The notes: generated from the sequence alone by a model not told the origin. Numbered from the stretch's first letter, positions 12,040 through 27,679 are shown. The stretch is 64,000 nucleotides of DNA from Flaccisagitta enflata (GCA_965153355.1 OZ231127.1:43524001-43588000); one strand, 5' to 3'. Translations and numbers: made by a program.

Positions 12040-12720
12040 ACCGGCTGCTGTGGACGTGAGCGAATAGGCAGAGGTGGTGTATTAGTAGGCCATTGGGGCA
12101 GATAGGCAGGGGCAGCTACGCAAAAGCTACCAGTTTACATTAAAAATGCTAGAATAACCAAGGAAAAGACGGACGCGAGGAAGGAGTGATTACTTTGGCA
12201 GCCAACCTGGGACAAATGATTGTCCTGTTAACTTAACAGTGTCATGTACACTACTTGAATGAACTAACGAGCGATGGTGTTTGGTGAACAAAACTAAAAA
12301 TTGGAATTGGGGCTGAGAACGACAAAGGGAAAAAAACTTGAAATCTTGCGTTTGCTAGAGTGTAAAATTTATGACCAGGTTTTAAGAGAAAAAAAATCTC
12401 ATCTTGGATTCAATGACTAATCTTTACGACATAAGAAACCATCTTGGCAAAACAATTTTTTCCTCAGAAAAGTAGAGCCGAATACAAAGTACGTCGAGGG
12501 AAAAAGAGAGAAATTTTTCCTTCTGTCTCTTTCACCTTCCCAAAATATGTTACTGTCTGGCTATGATTGCTGCTGACCCTGACAGCAAGTGACTCTCTGT
12601 GTGTTGGTATTTATGACTACCGGTTGGTCTGTCTGCCTATCTGCGTGAATAATAACGGCGTTTAGCTACATATCTTTCTTCTCTAAACGATAGTTCAATG
12701 TCCATCCGACTGTCTGAAGT
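12040..12720. other. Non-coding spacer
   Basis: AT-rich, nothing recognised. Confidence 0.35.
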
Positions 12721-12722
12721 AA

Positions 12723-13990
<1,268 letters not shown>

Positions 13991-13993
13991 TTT

Positions 13994-14176
13994 AGTCGCG
14001 TGCACGCGACTCTACACCATGCTTTGTCCGTAGGTCGGTTGGTCAGTCGGTCACATTTTACTTTTTTATGATTTAATTTTTTGACCCCACTGCTCCTGCC
14101 CAAATGGTGTAGAGACCTCAAATATGGCCCCTGCCCACCCGCACGCGACCTCGGTAGCCGCGTATCCGACCTTGTT
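13994..14176 (+). mobile_element. GTCC element copy (subfamily I, perfect hairpin)
   Basis: Begins after T7 with the perfect 18-bp palindrome AGTCGCGTGCACGCGACT (13994-14011). The 3' arm GCACGCGACC is at 14141-14150, followed by a slightly diverged terminal block ending CGACCTTGTT. Confidence 0.85.
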
Positions 14177-14179
14177 TTT

Positions 14180-14839
14180 CATTCTATTTGCTCATACTCT
14201 TGCTATTTCCTAATGCAATTTCCAATAAAGCTGGAGGCAATGTGTATATAAAAATTGCAGTACGCTTTTGCATTAGTGAGCGAAAATCAACTTACTGCAA
14301 TGGAGTATTTTCATCAGTTATGCTTGATATTTAATCACTGCTTCATATAGTATGTGCATCAAGGAACCTCAATGCTATGATTCGAATTGCCCAACAGCAC
14401 CCTTGCCCTGGAATATATTTTTCATTCGAAACCATGCATGCAAACAATCTTTCTCTCAGCAAAACAAGCCCAACCGCAACATATAGCAACACAGGGCAAC
14501 ACATGGCAACACAGGGCAACAGTCGCGAACGGTTGGGCAGGGGCAGAAAAACCAAAACGGCTTACGCACCAAAAGTACATAGATGACATGCATGATATGG
14601 CAACTTGAAACGCATTTATAAAACACAATTCAAAACATCGCCTAACATTTCTCCCATCTGCATTCCAACTCTACATTCCCATTTCCATCCTTAACCCCAT
14701 CCCTATCCCCATCTGCATGTACATGTATTCAACTCGTAGCCGCGCTAACCTTTTCCCTCTTCCATATTCTTTCCTCCGCTCATCCCACTCATTTCGTGAT
14801 TTCCTGGTTCTCTCTGCCTTTTTTCTCTCTTTTTCTAGT

Positions 14840-14845
<6 letters not shown>
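14180..14845. other. Non-coding spacer
   Basis: Includes a small GGCAACACA repeat at 14485-14525. No gene support. Confidence 0.4.

Positions 14846-14850
<5 letters not shown>

Positions 14851-14895
<45 letters not shown>
14851..14895. repeat. (GA)n microsatellite
   Basis: About 45 bp of GA repeat. Confidence 0.95.
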
Positions 14896-14897
<2 letters not shown>

Positions 14898-15043
14898 TCT
14901 TCTTACTCAAATCTAATGAGACCAGAGTTGGAATATCGCCCAATGGCATCGAAAGTCTGCTGCTGCCAACCGGGCAAATGTGAAAGCGAGAACACGCACG
15001 CTGGGCGAGTAGAGGCCGCCTAGAAAAGAGGGTGATTGTACAA

Positions 15044-15200
<157 letters not shown>

Positions 15201-15822
15201 AGATTGACAGAATGACAGACATACAGACAGAGGAAGCGATCGAGAGAGAGACAGGCAGTCAGGGAGATATAGACAGAGAGAGAGTCAGACGAATGTAAAC
15301 AGAAAACTATTCTTTCTATCTTTGACTCCAACTCTCACAGTTTTTTCTCTCTCTTTCTTTTTTTTCTCCCTTTTCTCTTTCAACCCATGAAAGCAGGGAA
15401 GGCTTGATGGCAAGCAGACTTCTTATGCCACAGCAGTAAATCACAAATGGATTTTTCGCAATCTGGAAACTCTGTGAAAAAAAGGGGAGAAAGACATGTT
15501 TAAAAAAGAGAAAGAAAGATAGGAGAAAAAATGAGCAAGAGGGGGTTTAAAAATAGAGATGGATATGACAAAAAGTACCCGCTAATTTCTATATCAACCA
15601 AATCGTCGCCACTCCCCCATCTGGTGAAGTTGGTACTGAGCATTTTATTCGGGCGTGCAAATGAATTTTCTTTGAAACCTTCCAGTTACGAGAGCTTCTT
15701 CCTATTTTATCTCTTATACAATGTAGTTATGATGAACGCCACTGCAAATTCTGTTTTCCGATCTTTTTCTTCTTTTGCAGTTTGGTAGCAGGTCTGCTGA
15801 TGTGGATTCGATTTTTTTTATT

Positions 15823-15895
15823 TGGTGCGCCATAGCACCACTGTAAGAGGCTCCGTCCCTCCGCTCCGTCCGTCCGTCGGTCACGCCCCGGCGAA
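15823..15895 (+). mobile_element. Partial GTCC element (subfamily III-like 5' end)
   Basis: The hairpin GGTGCGCCATAGCACC precedes GTAAGAGGCTCCGTCC and a short GTCC/GTCGG tract. The 3' half is missing. Confidence 0.55.
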
Positions 15896-16059
15896 AAATC
15901 GTAGAAAATGTTAGAAATTACATGAAATCTCATCTCGTTTGTCATTCATATTCATTTTCCTCGTCATTTCATTTATTATCACATTCATTTGTGGTTAGGA
16001 CTGATAGAGGTAGGAATGCATCCGATAGAGCTAGGGATGGGTCTGATAAAGCTACCACC

Positions 16060-16410
16060 TAGGAAAAAAGTTTAGAATCACCCTCTAACAAAGATATCTC
16101 AGCTTCCTAGACAGCTGAACGATTTTTTTAGTCGCTTGCACGCAACTCTACACCCGCATTGTTGGTCCGTCGGTCCGTCCGTTATTTTTTCGGCGTTTTT
16201 GAACTTTTTGGCCTTACTGCTCCTGCTCAAATGCTCGGCTGACCTCAAATATGGCCCCTGCCCACCCGCACGCGACTGGGGTAGCCGTGTATCCGGCCTT
16301 ATTCTAGAAGCAAATTAATCTTTATCAAAAAAATTTGCAAAATGAGAGCAATCTGGTGTTTGTAAAGTGGTTAGAAATTGCAAGCAAATGAGCAAACATG
16401 TGAAAAAATG
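16060..16410. repeat. Older dispersed repeat interrupted by a GTCC element
   Basis: The flanks 16080-16129 and 16304-16400 match the internal unit of the 28668-29276 element (AAAGATATCTC.GCTTC, AATCTTTATCAAA, GCAATCTGGT, GTTAGAAAT.GCAAGC). The GTCC element at 16130-16303 splits it. Confidence 0.6.
16130..16303 (+). mobile_element. GTCC element nested in an older repeat
   Basis: The hairpin AGTCGCTTGCACGCAACT starts directly after T7. The tract is GGTCCGTCGGTCCGTCCG, the 3' arm GCACGCGACT, and the terminal block CCGTGTATCCGGCCTTATT. The T-run is already present in the uninterrupted relatives at 28.7-28.9 kb. Confidence 0.85.
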
Positions 16411-17087
16411 AGCGCCGCAGGGAGAACCTAAAAAGACCTTGTATCTTTCAATGATTTCAGAAAAAGATGGTCTTCAAAATTTTTTTTTTATAAAGCTGAG
16501 GCGGGAAGGCAGAAACGATTTCTAATAAAAGGAAGAACAAGACAACGATTCTCTTCCTCGATTTTAATGATCAAGCAATTGAGCAATTGAGCAGCTATGA
16601 AAAAGCGCTGGCGAAATCATGCCTGTATTTTCCTTCTAACGCTAACCATGATGACTAAGTTTTGACTCTCCAGTTCATAATCAAGGTTCCTGAGTCGGGA
16701 ATGGACAAAAGGATAAAGGTCAATTTCGCGGTAAGTGAACTCAAGTGAGCCATTCTTAAAATATGTAACACACAATTTTACATTCATTGTCACATAAGGT
16801 ACGCTATAAAAAGTGGAATAATATCCCTCACTGAAATATATGGAAGAGGGCCTTCTGAACCCTCACTGACTGGTTGATACGCGCACCACTCCTAGTTTTC
16901 CATAAAACAGAATCTGGAAACATTCCCCCCCCTCAATATAACCCAAAAGCAAACTGCTTACCAAAAGTAGCTGGAGGCAATGCTTGTTACTTTTGTTACC
17001 AAAATTCACAAATCACAAGAGGGAAACATTGTTAAGAAACCATACCCTTAGGCTCAGAGGATAGAATCGAGGTCAAGCTTAATGCAA

Positions 17088-17126
17088 CTGTACAGTACAG
17101 TACAGTACAGTACTGTACAGTACAGT
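17088..17126. repeat. (TACAG)n palindromic pentamer tract
   Basis: TACAG/GTACT units form a near-palindrome bounded by AAGCTT on both sides. It directly abuts the TACAGTT end of the MITE at 17121, so it may have grown from the MITE end. Confidence 0.8.
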
Positions 17127-17298
17127 TAAGCTTCACTTGAGTGCATTCCAAAGGACTAGGTTGAATTATGCCTTATAGTGAAGCTACTTTATTGCCAATT
17201 AAAAAACGTCTTCAAAATTTTCCATGGGACTGTAAGTTGAATGCCTTATTGGCGGGCATGCTTTATTAGCAGGTGCACTCTAGTGAAGCTCCACTGTA
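17121..17298 (+). mobile_element. Pogo/Tigger-like MITE, copy 2
   Basis: The ends are TACAGTTAAGCTTCACTTGA and a matching TAGTGAAGCTCCACTGTA. The interior shares GCCAAT and GGCGGGCATGC with the copy at 61896-62061. Confidence 0.65.
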
Positions 17299-17399
17299 GT
17301 ATGAAAAGTGGAACAATAGCCCTCACTATACCCAAACTAAAATATATGGAAGAGGGCCCTGTGAACCCTCACTGACTAGTTTACAACTATGCATAAGTT

Positions 17400-17745
17400 G
17401 CAACTATGTATAATAGCATAACAAGAATTTGTACAAAGTCATAGGAAAGTTCTCTATCAAAGGGATATAGCTCAAAATCATGTATAAAGATGGTCCAAGA
17501 AAAAAATTTAGCTATGGGACCCCTATAAACTATGGCCGCCACCCCCTTCATATCCCATAGAAAATGTATAGGATGGATTTGGCCTCCAGGGTTTCCTGTA
17601 CTTTATTATAGGGAAGGGGGTGGGTGGCGGCCATAGTTTATAGGGGTCCTATGGCTAAATTTTTTTTGTGGACCATGTCTAAACATAATTTTGAGCTATT
17701 TCCCTCTGATAGAGAACTTTCCTATGACTTTGGGCTAATGTATAA
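17400..17745. repeat. Foldback repeat, about 345 bp
   Basis: The left arm (AAGTCATAGGAAAGTTCTCT, CCCCTATAAACTATGGCCGC) is inverted in the right arm around a centre near 17565. A repeated block GGAATAATATCCCTCACT/GGAACAATAGCCCTCACT lies just outside at 16815 and 17308. Confidence 0.7.
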
Positions 17746-17823
17746 GTTGCTTAGAATTTAAATAATTGCACTTAGTACTCCTTTAGCAAAATAGATACTA
17801 TAGGTGTGAGAAGGGGTGCGTAC

Positions 17824-17953
17824 TAGGGATGTGGAAGCGTTTGACCACTTCCAATTTGGAGGATGGGATAGCTACAAGTATTTGAGCTGAAAAATGGAAG
17901 CAGAAGTGGAAGCAGTAGAAGTGGCATACAAATTGACAACTTCCATAAATCTA
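17824..17953. mobile_element. hAT-like MITE, 130 bp, older copy
   Basis: Starts TAGGGATGTGGAAGCG and ends CTTCCATAAATCTA. The interior is the reverse complement of the 4614-4737 copy (GGAGGATGGGATAGCTAC is shared). Flanks are GTGCGTAC (17816-17823) and GTGTGTAC (17954-17961), a 7/8 match. Confidence 0.8.
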
Positions 17954-17997
17954 GTGTGTACACATTCAGTGTGTACACAACAAGTGCTAGTGTGTAC

Positions 17998-19693
<1,696 letters not shown>

Positions 19694-19701
19694 GTGTGTA
19701 C

Positions 19702-21005
19702 ACATTCAGTATGTACACAATAAGTGCAATCCTTTTACTGAGTTCTCTTTTTGCGATTTAGTCCTAAAACATGAAAATGAGTAAAAGAGATTTCAGTGGT
19801 ATTTGGCCAACTCAGGGAATGATGGACTGAAATTATCAAGGAGTTGGAATTTGGAAGAGGACCCCAAGGCTCACAGAAACTCACAGAAACTTATCCCAGA
19901 CAGAATTTAGGAATACAAGATTAAAAATGCAAGGAAAAAAATAATTTCGGATAGAATATAAGGGAGGGAGGAGAGGAAAAGAGAACAAAAAGAAATCTTC
20001 TTTTCTCTTTGACAAAAAAATTAAATAGAAAGAAAGCCAGAAGACAAGAAGAAAAGGAAAAGGTTTGAATAAGATTTTCCTTCATTCGAGTGGAAAAATG
20101 GAGAACAAAAAAATGAAAGGAAATCTAAAATTCAAATGATGAATGAATGTTCGTTCGTTCGCTGCACTCGCGTACACACGTAGTCACACACACACACACA
20201 CACACACACAGGAAAAAAGAAACCTTTTGCGCTTATATGTTCAGAATATTCCGGTTGTTTCAGAGCGCCTTGCCTTGACTTTCTACGGATTTCCGGTTTG
20301 AAGGGGAAGTGGGTCGGAATTTGCGGGCCCGACGATTCGGCGACAATAAAAAGTCGAACTCAGTGGATTAACGTGATTTATTTCAGAACAGGTCTGTTTC
20401 TTTTTAAATTCAGTAGTGTTCCTTGATTCCTATTTTGGTCTGTTTCTGCGTCTGTTTTCTGTTTTATTCTTTCGATCTCAAAAGTGGAACACAAGGGGCA
20501 AAAAAGTAGAAATGGAAAATCATAGCGAAACGGGATGGAAGAGCGACCAAAAAGCCCAATTTGAGCTCATAGAATAATTGAGACAACATGTTCTCCAGTC
20601 TTTTTTTTCCGTTTGTTCTACTTTTCCTCTCTTTGAGGCTCAATTACTCAAAACTGATCTCAGTCTCTAGGCTAACATGACAACCTCATGCAGGTTATCG
20701 GTTCCTACGGGGCCGCCGCCCCTCTCACTGCCAGATCCCAACATATACTAATATAGGGGGGGTACCTAATTTAGGAGGGACCATATACTATATGACGCTA
20801 TTACTAATAGTTTTGTACCACCACCCATATCCAAATGTCCGCAACAGTTCCCATGTGTTTGGATTGTTTCCTTATATATAAACGTAAACTCTTTACATCT
20901 TTATCTTTTCCATGATTCCTCCCATGCATTCACTCGCTTGCCGAACATTTTGCGTAAAGCAACTCACCTCCATTCATTGGGAATGCATAATTGTACCTTC
21001 ACCGT
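19702..21005. other. Non-coding spacer
   Basis: Contains a short (CA)n at 20187-20210 and a degenerate GGTTATCGGTTCC/GGGGCCGCCGCCCCTCTCA module near 20693-20740 that resembles the minisatellite-foldback ends. No supported gene. Confidence 0.4.
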
Positions 21006-21012
21006 AAAAATA

Positions 21013-21223
21013 AGTCTTGGACACGCGACTCTAGAACTTGCCATGTCGGTCCGTCGGTCGGTCCGTCGGTCAGTCAGTCCGTCGGTCCATTGCATCGGAC
21101 CGTCGGTAACTTTTTTGAAATGTGAGCGGTTTTTTTTTTGTTTAGTCTTTTTTTTTTTTTTTTTTTTGCAAGACTGCCCCTGCCCGCTCGTCCGCGACTG
21201 GGGGAAGTGTAGACAGCATTGTT
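21013..21223 (+). mobile_element. GTCC element copy (GGAC/GTCC arm type)
   Basis: 5' AGTCTTGGACACGCGACT, then a GTCGGTCCGTCGGTCGGTCC tract, long T-runs, CTGCCCCTGCCCGCTCG, and the 3' arm GTCCGCGACT (21190-21199). The arm ends GGAC and GTCC match each other although the middle has diverged. Confidence 0.75.
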
Positions 21224-21839
21224 TTATTTTTTTTAAAGCAAATTTTGAATGTTGAAAATAATGAACATGTGTAACAAGTTTTAAAAAGTTTAACAAGCAT
21301 GCCTGTTCAATAGTGTTTCAGACGGACGTGACTTCCGCGTCAAAAGTGTGGCGGGGTAATTGAATTTGAATGATGAGATTAAAATGAGATTAAGAAGCAG
21401 AATTATTGAACCTTTATTCATTGCGCGTTTGCTGGTCGGCAAGGAAACGCCATGGATGAAGGGAAAGAGAAGCGAACAAACATTACTTCTCCATCTTTAC
21501 TTTTCCCCCTATCTTATTTCAACACATCTCTTCAATATTCATGCCTTCAGTAGGGCGCACTTGTTATTCCGGCAACATAACAAGCTTTTGATTTAGCAAT
21601 GTACTCGCGACTCGATGAGTGGGTTTATCCATCCGTTAGTCCATCCGCACGTCTGTCCGTATATCGGCCTGGCTGTAATGATTGAATTGAAAAGTGAATA
21701 AAGGCGCATTTCCACCCCCGTCTGTGGATGGGGGTGTGAAGCTGGAGGGGTGAGTAGGTACGCGCCTGCCCAGGCTTCCTCGACGATATTGTAACCCCTT
21801 CTTTATTGTTTATAAAAGTAATCAATCCTGATCATATTG

Positions 21840-22205
21840 GTCATCACTCATCACTACGTCTCGTAAAGCGCCCCAAAATTCGACTATGGCTCTCATCAAT
21901 CTTACCACAGTTGAGGCTTGGTAAAAAAAAATTTGGGCCTCTGGTATAGCAGGAACCTTTGTTAGGGTGCAGTCGAAGTTTGTATTGAATTAGCATTAGA
22001 ATCAGTATTTCTATTATGCAAATTTTTGTCTCTGCCATAGATTTCTATGGTTACCCTAACAAAAGTTCCTGCAGTTCCAGAGGCCTGAAATTTTGCATGG
22101 TATATTTTTTTAACCAAGCCTCAACCATAGTATGATAGGTGAGAGTCAGTGTCAATGTTTGGGGCGCTTCATGGGACGTGCTCATCACGCACTGGGTCAA
22201 ATTTG
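21840..22205. repeat. Foldback repeat, about 365 bp
   Basis: The left arm AAGCGCCCCAAA, TTGAGGCTTGGT, GGCCTCTGG, GCAGGAAC, TTTGTTAGGGT is inverted on the right around a centre near 22020. The arms have diverged, so it is an old insertion. No target duplication could be fixed. Confidence 0.7.
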
Positions 22206-22246
22206 GTGCTCAAAAGAAAGGTTTTTTTTTTCTCCTTCATTCATCG

Positions 22247-22423
<177 letters not shown>

Positions 22424-22429
22424 CTGTCA

Positions 22430-23620
22430 CCTCATTCATGAATTGACAAACGGGGAAAAATATCTTTAACTGCACAATCATACTGAAACTGTACCCGTTC
22501 CTCCCTGGCCTAAAAAAACAACATCGAGATCACAGAGCTTCAAAAGTTCTGAGAACGAAAGTAAAACTCATTTCCTCGGCAACGAGGCTGACTGTCTACA
22601 ATTTTGTCGATAAAATCGATTCATTTCCAGCCGATAAACATTGGAAAATTCGGACGTTTGTTCCAAACGACTTAGATGCAGAAAAGTGCTTACGTGTATC
22701 GGTGTATGTGAGCGTGTGAATGTCCGCGTCCGCGTGTATTTGTTCGTGTATAGGCTAAACTATCAATTCATCTGTGTTATTGTCTGTTTGTCAAAAGCAA
22801 GTGGTCCGTTAACAATCAAAGATGAAAACATTTGCAGAGATTTTAACAAAGCATGGTTTGATAAGGATGTATACATAACCACCGACTGTGAAGAAGGTTT
22901 GAGATGAATAAGGTGCTTTACAACAAAAAAAGAGACCGACTGACAGATCAATGTTCCCTCTCATAAAAGCACGAATTTGGTTGTCGCCTTGTTTCCTAGT
23001 TTGGTCATTGTGAAAGTGACAGTGATTGTTTTATTGATAAACGGTTATGCGTTGTGAGGCGACGGTGCGACTGCAACGGCTTCACACCTGACGCGGTAAA
23101 ACAAGAACGTGAATGTGTAACGACCAAAACGTGCGCTGCAACAAAAACAGCGAGAAAAAAACGAAAAAAAAAGAAGCGGAGAAGAAAAAAATGAAAAGAA
23201 ATTAAGAACAAAAGAAGGTTGGAAAACCCGCTGTTTCTTACCACCCCTAAGAGAAAAACCCTAACGCTAGGGATCCTGCATCACTGCCCCTGCAACCGCA
23301 AAGGACTACCTAAGGAGTACTTGTTGGCCATGAATCCGGCCGTGTTCATTTTCAGTTTCTCAGCAGTTTTGAGCGGTCCACTTATACGTGAATCAAAATC
23401 CAACCATGTTTTTTTTTCTTCATTTAAAGTTTTTTGTATATGTATGAATGGATTAATAAGTTTAATTTACCATAACAAACAAGAATTACAATGCATAGAA
23501 TCCTAAATAGCCTGCATCAACGATTAACCTGTGAAAGTCAACTAACTTTTTTTTCCAATGGCAAAGCATGTACAATACATATGAAACGCATGAACATTGC
23601 ATTCCTTCTCACAAACGTAA
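22430..23620. other. Non-coding spacer
   Basis: Mixed-composition sequence. An open plus-strand stretch at 22641-22907 has no supporting splice or start context. Nothing else recognised. Confidence 0.35.
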
Positions 23621-23625
23621 CTTCT

Positions 23626-24949
23626 CACAGCGTTACGATACATAGACAAAGACAACTTTGAGTGCCCAGAGCTGGGAGTGGTTCAGAAGTGTCCTATGAT
23701 ACTTGGTGAATATCAATCACCTGGTGGTAAATTTTTTTGAAAGCAAAATTTTGAAAAAAATCATTTTTAAGGCAAAAAAAGAGAATTTTCAGCATTTTTT
23801 TAGCATTAGATTGTTAAAGCAGCTTCAAAAATCCCCAAAAATACTGGAAATGGGTAACTATAGTTAGAATATACATACTTTAACCCAATACAGTAAGTTA
23901 CTTGCAATATTTTTAAGATTAGAGCTAATCAGAACATGAATATGTTGTTTTTTTAGTATTTCAGAGCCCAAATTTGATCATGCAGCTTCAAAAACCTTTG
24001 AAAATACTAGAAATGTGTAGTAATAGTTACAGTAGAAATACACTTACCCTGAATAACAAGTTAACAAGGATGTTTTAAGATTGGAGCTGAAAAAAAGCCT
24101 AAAAATATGAAAAAAACTGCTTATTTTTGGCATTTTCAAGCTGAATATTGTTTACACAGTTCCAAAGATCCTGAAAAATCTTGAATATATTTACCAACAA
24201 ATAAAGTGTAAATATTTTTACCCTGAAAAGCGAGTAGTTTGAGGTACTTTGAAGTTTACAGCTAAAAATAACCTGAAAAAGGCAAATTATCTATTTGTTT
24301 TAACATTTTAAACTAAATATTGTTCATGCAGCTTATAAAATCTTGAATGATACTAGCGCCATGCGGTAATAGACAAAGTATAAATATTTTGACTTTTAAT
24401 AAAAAGTTTTTTGAGATATTTTTTTAGTCAAAGCTAAAAAAAAATCAATGTTTAACGTTTTTTAGGTAATTTTTTAGCTGAAAACTTGAAAAGATCCAAA
24501 ATTACTTGCTGTTCAGGGTTAAAATATTTGTACATTAGCTATTACTAAACATTTTCAGGATTTTCAAGGATTTTTAAAGCTGCCTTGTCAAATTTAGGCT
24601 CTGAAATACTAAAAAAATCAATATTTTACTATTTTTTGGCTATTATGAAGCTTTAATCTTCAAAATATCTCATGTAACTTGCTGCTTAAGTCAAAAGTGT
24701 ATATACTATAACTATAACTACGCATTTATAATATTTTTCAGGATTTTTAAAGTTACTTCTACAATCTGATGCTTGAGAAATGCTAAAAAACACTTTTTTT
24801 TTTGCCTAAAAGGCATTTTTTCAAAATTTTGCTTTCAAAAAAATTTACCACCAGGTGATTGGTATTCACCAAGTATCAAAGAACACTTCTGGAATACTCC
24901 CAGCTCTGGGCACTCAAAGTTGTCTTTGTCTATATATCGTAACGCTGTG
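23626..24949. mobile_element. 1324-bp foldback element, copy 1
   Basis: The ends CACAGCGTTACGATA and TATCGTAACGCTGTG begin arms of at least 165 bp (shared CCCAGAGCTGGGAGT, CACCTGGTGGTAAATTTTT). Weaker inverted similarity runs through the whole AT-rich interior. The flanks show TTCT on both sides (23622-23625, 24950-24953), a possible 4-bp duplication. No coding capacity. A copy of the same length lies at 56011-57334. Confidence 0.9.
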
Positions 24950-24954
24950 TTCTC

Positions 24955-25515
24955 TTACTCACGCACAACCATGGCAACTCTTAGTTAACAGCTCTTTAAC
25001 GCCACCTCGTTTTAACATCATAAACATCCTCCTCCCCCTCCTCCTTCCTCTCATCCTGTTCCTCTTCTCACTTCTTTCTTTCCCATTATGCAAAGAAATA
25101 TTGTTGCCAGGTTAATGTGGGGAAAAAGAAAAAAAAAGGTTGATGAAATGGAAGAAAAATTCAATTTCGAGCTTCGTGATATTATCTATTTTGCCGAACC
25201 GAATGTTTAGCATTGGGGATGAAGTTACATTTACTGTAACAGATGAAAGGAAAGTATGAATAGTAGTTTCATTATATTTGAAGCTAGCTGGTAATCATGA
25301 ATCGAATTAAACTTCTATCACAGTGCGCACCTAATTTATATGAGGAGTGCATCATTTCATCCTATAGATAAAAAACTCATACAATTATCCAAATAAGAAA
25401 CATTAAAAACCTGAAATTTGTTTTTTTTTAAGTGCATCCTATTTTCTTATCTTTAGTAAAATGTTAATTTGTATTTTAGAAAACTGTATCATTGAAAAAG
25501 TTTAATTCGCAGGAG
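24955..25515. other. Non-coding spacer
   Basis: AT-rich; nothing recognised. Confidence 0.35.

Positions 25516-25517
<2 letters not shown>

Positions 25518-25591
<74 letters not shown>
25518..25591. repeat. (CA)n microsatellite
   Basis: About 74 bp of CA repeat; a GA repeat follows at 25729-25761. Confidence 0.97.
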
Positions 25592-25592
<1 letters not shown>

Positions 25593-25724
25593 GCAGTATG
25601 CAATGCTGCATAACGCAGAGGCAGGCAGACAAACATATGCAGACGCCTGTTGACGCCGGGGAAAGACTTGAGGAACGATGACGAGGCTTGACAACTTTGA
25701 CACCATCGGCCATCGGGGAACGTC

Positions 25725-25764
<40 letters not shown>

Positions 25765-25789
25765 TTAAGCAAAAGCACTTTCCAAGCGA

Positions 25790-26065
25790 ATGGGTGATGG
25801 TGACAAGGTTGGAATAACTAGTGACGGGGTGAGAAAGGTTATGGGAAGGTTATGGGAAGGACTTCAAGAAGGTCATTTTGACACAATTGATGAATCACGA
25901 CTACCTCATGATTTGTTTCTGTTCAGCCGCTCTGTGGTAAGGTTTGAGGTGAATCTTAATAATTCTAAGGATGAAGGGCTCAGGATGAAACACCGGTAAG
26001 AGCTCCCAAGGCTCTTGTCCTTATTCTAGATTTTTTGTAATAAAGTGATGTTGTCCAACTCATGA
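25790..26065 (+). pseudogene. Possible 3' end of a repeated coding unit (copy 1)
   Basis: An open stretch at 25790-25999 ends with SRSVVRFEVNLNNSKD and a stop. It is followed by a likely 3' UTR containing AATAAAG near 26039. The last part of the frame and the UTR recur, inverted, at 42736-42905. There the peptide reads SRFVVRFEVDFDISKD, with mostly conservative changes. This suggests the C-terminus of a mobile or duplicated gene. I do not recognise the protein and see no intact gene. Confidence 0.4.
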
Positions 26066-26109
26066 GAGAAATATCCCCATCCCCATTCCTGATTGCTAAG
26101 ATTATGAGG

Positions 26110-26326
26110 ATATCAATGACGCTCACGATGCTGATGAAAATGATGATAATAATGGTAGTGGTGATAGTGGTGAAGACGATGATGACTATGATAAGGAGGA
26201 TGATGATGATGATGACGATGTTTAAGATAATGATGACAATGTTGATGATGATGATGATATTGGTGGTGATGATCGATGAATAATTGATGATATTGATGAT
26301 GACTATGCCGATGACGATGACGATGA

Positions 26327-26419
<93 letters not shown>

Positions 26420-26567
26420 CGATGTTGACGGTGACGATGATGATGGTGATGTTGACATTGACAATAATGGTGATGTTGACAATGACGATGATGATATTGA
26501 TGATGATGATGATGATGATGATGACAATGACGATATTGATTATTGGTGGTGATGATCAATGAATAAT

Positions 26568-26655
<88 letters not shown>

Positions 26656-26930
26656 CACGATGTTGAAGATGATGATGATGATGATAGCGATATTGGTAGT
26701 GATGATCGATGGACAATTGATGATGATGATGATGATGATGACGATGATGATGATGATGATGATGACGTTGACGTTGACGTTGATGATGACGATGTTGAAG
26801 ATGATGATGATGATGATAATGATGATGATAGCGATATTGGAGGTGATGATCGATGAACAACTGCTGATATTGACAATGATGATGATGATTATGATGATGA
26901 TGATAATGATGATGATGATGATGATGTGCC
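26110..26930. repeat. GAT/GAC compound trinucleotide tract with higher-order order
   Basis: About 820 bp of GAT with GAC, GTT and AAT variants. A marker phrase like GATATTGGTGGTGATGATCG followed by ATGAATAATTG recurs near 26257, 26533, 26691 and 26832, so it spread partly by duplication of larger blocks. Confidence 0.93.
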
Positions 26931-26999
26931 CATGCTCCGTCGATGACGAGGAAAAAGTAAATTTGATTCATTTTCCTTCAAGAATCTGAGGAAAACGTC

Positions 27000-27565
27000 A
27001 GTAATAATTTCCCCAATTTCACATGAGGAAACAACGACCAACTGCAAGCGATTGAGTGTGTGCATCTGACTCGGTAAACACGAAAAAGATAAACAAAATG
27101 ATCAATAGAGGATGATCCAAATGCGCTCCTTACCCGGACTCATAAAATATTGATTGCATTGCTATTCTTAAAGTACCGTTTTTGAAAAAATGTTCACCAC
27201 CCGACCAAAATGACTGCACGGTCACGTTCGCGTTGTCAATCCGTGTCTTTTTTTTTAAAGCTTTTAAAGCGGGTAATGTTTTAGGGGTAGGGATTAGGGA
27301 TAGGGTTAGGGCTAGTCGTGGTTTCAATTATTTATGCTTTGGCTCGAGTAAGCTTGAATTAAAGATTTACCCTTGCGGGAAAAACTAGTGTAAGCGATCG
27401 AATTACCTAACATAACCGATTGCACAACATTGAATGTTGTCTCTGTTTTTATTTCTTACTTTGTATTTTTTTTTTATTTATTTATTTTTTTTATTTATTT
27501 ATTTTTTTTTGTCTCTTTTGTATATCTGCGTCTGGTGATTTTCTTTCTATCCGCCACTCACCTTT
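27000..27565. other. Non-coding spacer with telomere-like scrap
   Basis: 27281-27314 holds GGGTAGGGATTAGGGATAGG with a further GTTAGGG, a degenerate TTAGGG-like run. A T-rich tract lies at 27465-27510. No gene. Confidence 0.4.
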
Positions 27566-27569
27566 TTCT

Positions 27570-27679
27570 CTCTGTTTCTCTCCTTTTCTCTCCTTTTCTC
27601 TCCTTTTCTCTCCTTTCCTCTCCTTTTCTCTCCTTTTCTCTCCTTTTCTCTCCTTTTCTCTCCTTTTCTCTCCTTTTCT

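Noticed and set aside
22641-22907. Plus-strand 88-codon frame
   Set aside because: No recognised domain or splice context; a GTGT-rich half biases it toward being open.
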